Positions 61,493 through 64,000 of a stretch of 64,000 nt of DNA are shown in pieces. Source of the stretch: JBBDRW01 sp040905265 (GTDB lineage: Bacteria > Bacteroidota > Rhodothermia > Balneolales > Balneolaceae). Positions within the stretch are counted from its first letter, which is position 1, and every line of letters begins with the position of its first letter. Below the pieces are notes generated by a model that ran no database searches, was not told where the DNA came from, and saw only the letters and a program-made list of their open reading frames with translations. Both the position numbers and the translations under genes were made by a program. The stretch is from assembly GCA_040905265.1 (NCBI GenBank), contig JBBDRW010000181.1:7113-71112 (forward strand), read 5' to 3'.

Positions 61493-64000
61493 TTAAAAAT
61501 CGAGGTTGATGCCTAAGGTAAAGGAGCGGCCGGTATACCACTGCGACCTTCGCTCAATACCCGGTGCAAGGGGATTGCCGCCATCATTCCAGCGTACTTC
61601 CGGGTCAATCCCGTCATAACCGGTCAGGGTAAAGAGATTTCTCCCGGAGAATGAGAGCCTCATCCTTTGAATCTGACTACTATTCGGGAGGGGTATCGTA
61701 TACCCGATCGAGAGATTTTCAAACCGGACAAAGGTTGCATCCTCCACATGGAAGCTGGAATAGACCGGCTGGGATGTAAGATGCGTGAGATCCATCGCAG
61801 ATTTCACCACGTTATAGGTGGTAATATTGGACGGGTTTTCAAAGAAGACCCTCGCGCTGTTGATAAGATCATGCCCGAAAACTCCCCGGAAGAAGATACC
61901 GAGATCCCAGTTCCTGTACCGCACCTGGTTCGTCCATCCGATCTCAAAATCGGGAATTCCATTTCCGATGATCGCTTCATCCTCTCGTGCGATTTCATCA
62001 CTGCCGACCCGCTCCCCTGCAGCATTGAAAAATTTCCAGGTACCGTCCGGATCGATCCCGGCAAACCGCGGGCCCCAGAGCTGACCGAGAGGTTCACCCT
62101 GTGCGATCCGAACCTGCTGGGTATTGTTCTGTCCCGGAGATCCTACGTTGGCGATATAACGGGGAACGTCCGATTCAAACTGTGCAAGGGTGACATCAAA
62201 CGTGGTGAAGGTAAACCCGCTGTTCCAGGTTGCATTGGGATTCCGGATGACATCATAACGGAGAGTCGCTTCCACACCCTTATTTTCAATCTCGCCAACG
62301 TTAACCCAGGATGTCGGAAAGAGGTTCGGCGGAACCGGCACCTCGATTTGAAGAATCAGGTCGTCGGTATTCTTCTGGTAGTACTCTACCGTACCGACGA
62401 GGCGTTCATTCAGTGTGGAGAACTCCAGCCCGAAGTTAAACTCGCTCGTCTCTTCCCATTTCAGGTCGGGGTTATCATTGCTCACAGGGCCAAATCGCTG
62501 AACGAATTCACCCCCGACAAAGAAGTTTCCGGTAGGGCCGAAACGCAGCTTGGAGATACCATCAAAAGGAGCATCCAGCCCGGTAATACCGTAACTTCCA
62601 CGAAGGCGAAGCCGGTCAAAAATGCTGGTATCGATCAGGTTGGTGATCTCCACACCGGCTCCGGCAGACCAGAAGTTCCCCCAGCGATTGTTGGCTCCAA
62701 ACCTGGAAGACCCTTCCCGCCGAATACTGGCATTGAAAAAGTAGGTATAGTCATAATCCAGACTGATTCGCCCGAATCCGGCAATCAGCCGGTTGCTGTT
62801 TTTGAAACTGGAGATGTTCCCGAGGCCTCGGTCAAAATCCTGAGCAAAACTCAGGTTATTGGAACCGACTGCATCCGAAAGGAAGTTGCCGCCACTTACA
62901 TCTGTACCACCGCTTTCAAAATCCTGAAATGAGTATCCAGCAAGAAACTCAACGTTCATCCGGTCGGTAATGCTTCCGAAATAGTTTGCCGTCACGTCAA
63001 ACTGTTCACGGCGATTATCCCTGGCCACTCGATCTGCCTGTCCCCGCCCGAGGGATGCCGTACTCGCTCCCCCGGTCAGTTTATTGGTTCTGGCCCAGAA
63101 GCGATTCGTTGCGGCCGAATAGGTTTCAACGGAGTAAAACACACTGGCGCTCAATCCGGGAAGAAGGTCGTCAAACTGGTAATCCGCGCGAAGGGCAGCA
63201 TTCAGACGACGGGATTCGGTAAGGTTCTCAGCCGTTTTTACGATTTGAAGCGGGTTGAACATGTCAAATGCGTTGATATCGACATACCCCCCGGTGGTTT
63301 CAAACCCATCTGCTGTAGTCGGAGCCGTAGGGTTAAAGGTCGCTGCATAACGAAATGCCTGGTTAAACCCGTTGCTCTGCTCACGGTTGGTCGCTCCAAG
63401 ATCAAATGTCAAAGAGAGTTTGTCATCCAGTGTCCGGTGATTCAGATTGATACGCCCTCCGAGCTGTTCAAATCCGGTCGTAACGAGCAAACCCTGATTA
63501 TCTCTGAAATTGCCGGAAACGCGATAGGTGGTGGATTGCGTTCCACCAGCAATGGAGAGGTTATGAATCTGTGTATAGCTCTGCTGGGTAATTGCATCAA
63601 ACCAATCCGTATCCGCTCCCATATCGGTGATGGAGAGCCCCGTCTCCTGGCTCAACTGCCGGAATTCATCTGCCGAGAGGACCTCCAGCTTATTCTCAAT
63701 TCCAAGCATGGAGTAGGAACCGTTGTAATTGACTGATGTCGTCCCTGCCTGTCCTTTTTTGGTTGTAATGGCGATTACACCCGCTCCGCCACGTGTTCCA
63801 TAGATCGCCGCGGCAGATGCATCCTTGAGGACGTCAATGGTCTCGATATCATTTGGATCGATGTTCTCAAGGCTCGCGCCGACAATACCGTCCACCACAA
63901 TCAAAGGCTCCGCGCTGCCACCAAAACTGGAAATCCCCCGCAGCCGCAGTGTCGGATTTGCATTGGGGTCAGCTCCGGGGCTAGAGATCTGAAGACCGGG
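61493..64000 (-). CDS. SusC/RagA family TonB-linked outer-membrane protein (5' end outside window)
   Basis: Incomplete at its N-terminus: the frame stays open to base 64000 and continues upstream. The visible part begins in the plug (GISSFGGSAEPLIVVDGIVG, then NDIETIDVLKDASAAAIYG and GGAGVIAITTKKG) and goes through the beta-barrel to the final aromatic residue GRSFTLGINLDF. At least 836 residues are visible; the missing part should hold the signal peptide and the carboxypeptidase-like domain. It imports a ligand using TonB energy with the SusD partner directly downstream. Nearby CRTAC1 genes may be functionally linked. Confidence 0.94.
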   Translation of the reverse strand, partial: PGLQISSPGADPNANPTLRLRGISSFGGSAEPLIVVDGIVGASLENIDPNDIETIDVLKDASAAAIYGTRGGAGVIAITTKKGQAGTTSVNYNGSYSMLGIENKLEVLSADEFRQLSQETGLSITDMGADTDWFDAITQQSYTQIHNLSIAGGTQSTTYRVSGNFRDNQGLLVTTGFEQLGGRINLNHRTLDDKLSLTFDLGATNREQSNGFNQAFRYAATFNPTAPTTADGFETTGGYVDINAFDMFNPLQIVKTAENLTESRRLNAALRADYQFDDLLPGLSASVFYSVETYSAATNRFWARTNKLTGGASTASLGRGQADRVARDNRREQFDVTANYFGSITDRMNVEFLAGYSFQDFESGGTDVSGGNFLSDAVGSNNLSFAQDFDRGLGNISSFKNSNRLIAGFGRISLDYDYTYFFNASIRREGSSRFGANNRWGNFWSAGAGVEITNLIDTSIFDRLRLRGSYGITGLDAPFDGISKLRFGPTGNFFVGGEFVQRFGPVSNDNPDLKWEETSEFNFGLEFSTLNERLVGTVEYYQKNTDDLILQIEVPVPPNLFPTSWVNVGEIENKGVEATLRYDVIRNPNATWNSGFTFTTFDVTLAQFESDVPRYIANVGSPGQNNTQQVRIAQGEPLGQLWGPRFAGIDPDGTWKFFNAAGERVGSDEIAREDEAIIGNGIPDFEIGWTNQVRYRNWDLGIFFRGVFGHDLINSARVFFENPSNITTYNVVKSAMDLTHLTSQPVYSSFHVEDATFVRFENLSIGYTIPLPNSSQIQRMRLSFSGRNLFTLTGYDGIDPEVRWNDGGNPLAPGIERRSQWYTGRSFTLGINLDF

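Noticed and set aside
61667..62932. 421-codon open frame on the plus strand
   Set aside because: It lies wholly opposite the susC coding sequence, which has strong family matches; the plus-strand translation resembles nothing.
1..64000. CRISPR arrays, rRNA genes, prophage or restriction-type defence genes
   Set aside because: No regularly spaced direct repeats, rRNA-like segments, phage structural genes or recognisable defence proteins were seen.

Overview
The window is 64 kb of bacterial chromosome at roughly 50 % GC, probably from a draft or metagenome-assembled genome because a run of ten Ns sits inside a gene at 7927-7936. A SusC/SusD outer-membrane pair, a GWxTD-domain protein, several 6-bladed beta-propeller lipoproteins, multiple CRTAC1-type (FG-GAP plus ASPIC/UnbV) proteins and a DUF305/LVIVD pair point to the Bacteroidota/Rhodothermota/Balneolota group. 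A carotenoid gene and a cobalamin photoreceptor suggest a free-living organism exposed to light. This placement is inference from gene content, not phylogeny.

Layout. 1-4.7 kb (minus strand): an active amidohydrolase paired with a metal-ligand-less relative, then a methylcrotonyl-CoA-carboxylase-type beta subunit. 4.9-8.8 kb (plus): a GWxTD protein, pdxA, a gap-broken methyltransferase and ftsE. 9-13.4 kb (minus): tRNA-Ser(GGA), a TonB protein, murQ, a biotin carboxylase and a phytoene/squalene synthase. 13.7-17.5 kb: a LacI regulator overlapping purC, facing an SDR-queE-queD operon. 17.7-23.9 kb: a complete 4-hydroxyproline catabolic cluster (divergent AraC regulator; deaminase, semialdehyde dehydrogenase, 2-epimerase and D-hydroxyproline dehydrogenase) leading to 2-oxoglutarate. 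24-34 kb: secreted or lipoprotein hydrolases and propellers, a Gfo/Idh oxidoreductase, a truncated GH31 relative, a 151-bp MITE-like element and decayed fragments.

34-37 kb (plus): a DUF305 lipoprotein, an LVIVD protein and a 53-residue Pmp3/YqaE membrane peptide. 37.4-40.0 kb (plus): the most interesting locus, a small ABM-fold protein, a stand-alone cobalamin-binding protein carrying the CarH photoreceptor signature W-x9-E-H plus the E-x-H-x-x-G axial-ligand motif but no DNA-binding domain, and a translationally coupled PAS histidine kinase. This looks like a B12-based light-sensing two-component input. 40-47 kb (minus): an operon of a TPR/FG-GAP/ASPIC giant, a CRTAC1 protein, an UnbU/RnfD-like membrane protein and DUF1684, resembling enediyne-cluster accessory genes without a polyketide synthase nearby. 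47.8-50.6 kb (plus): xylBA. 50.7-64 kb (minus): a SusC/SusD system followed by two CRTAC1 paralogues, each associated with a paralogous small lipoprotein, plus a stand-alone TonB-receptor plug lipoprotein. The two CRTAC1 genes share a 2,038-bp segment with one visible mismatch, evidence of recent duplication or gene conversion.

Reliability: start codons were adjusted where a Shine-Dalgarno-like sequence or signal peptide decided between options. No database or structure search was run; family names are from recognised motifs.
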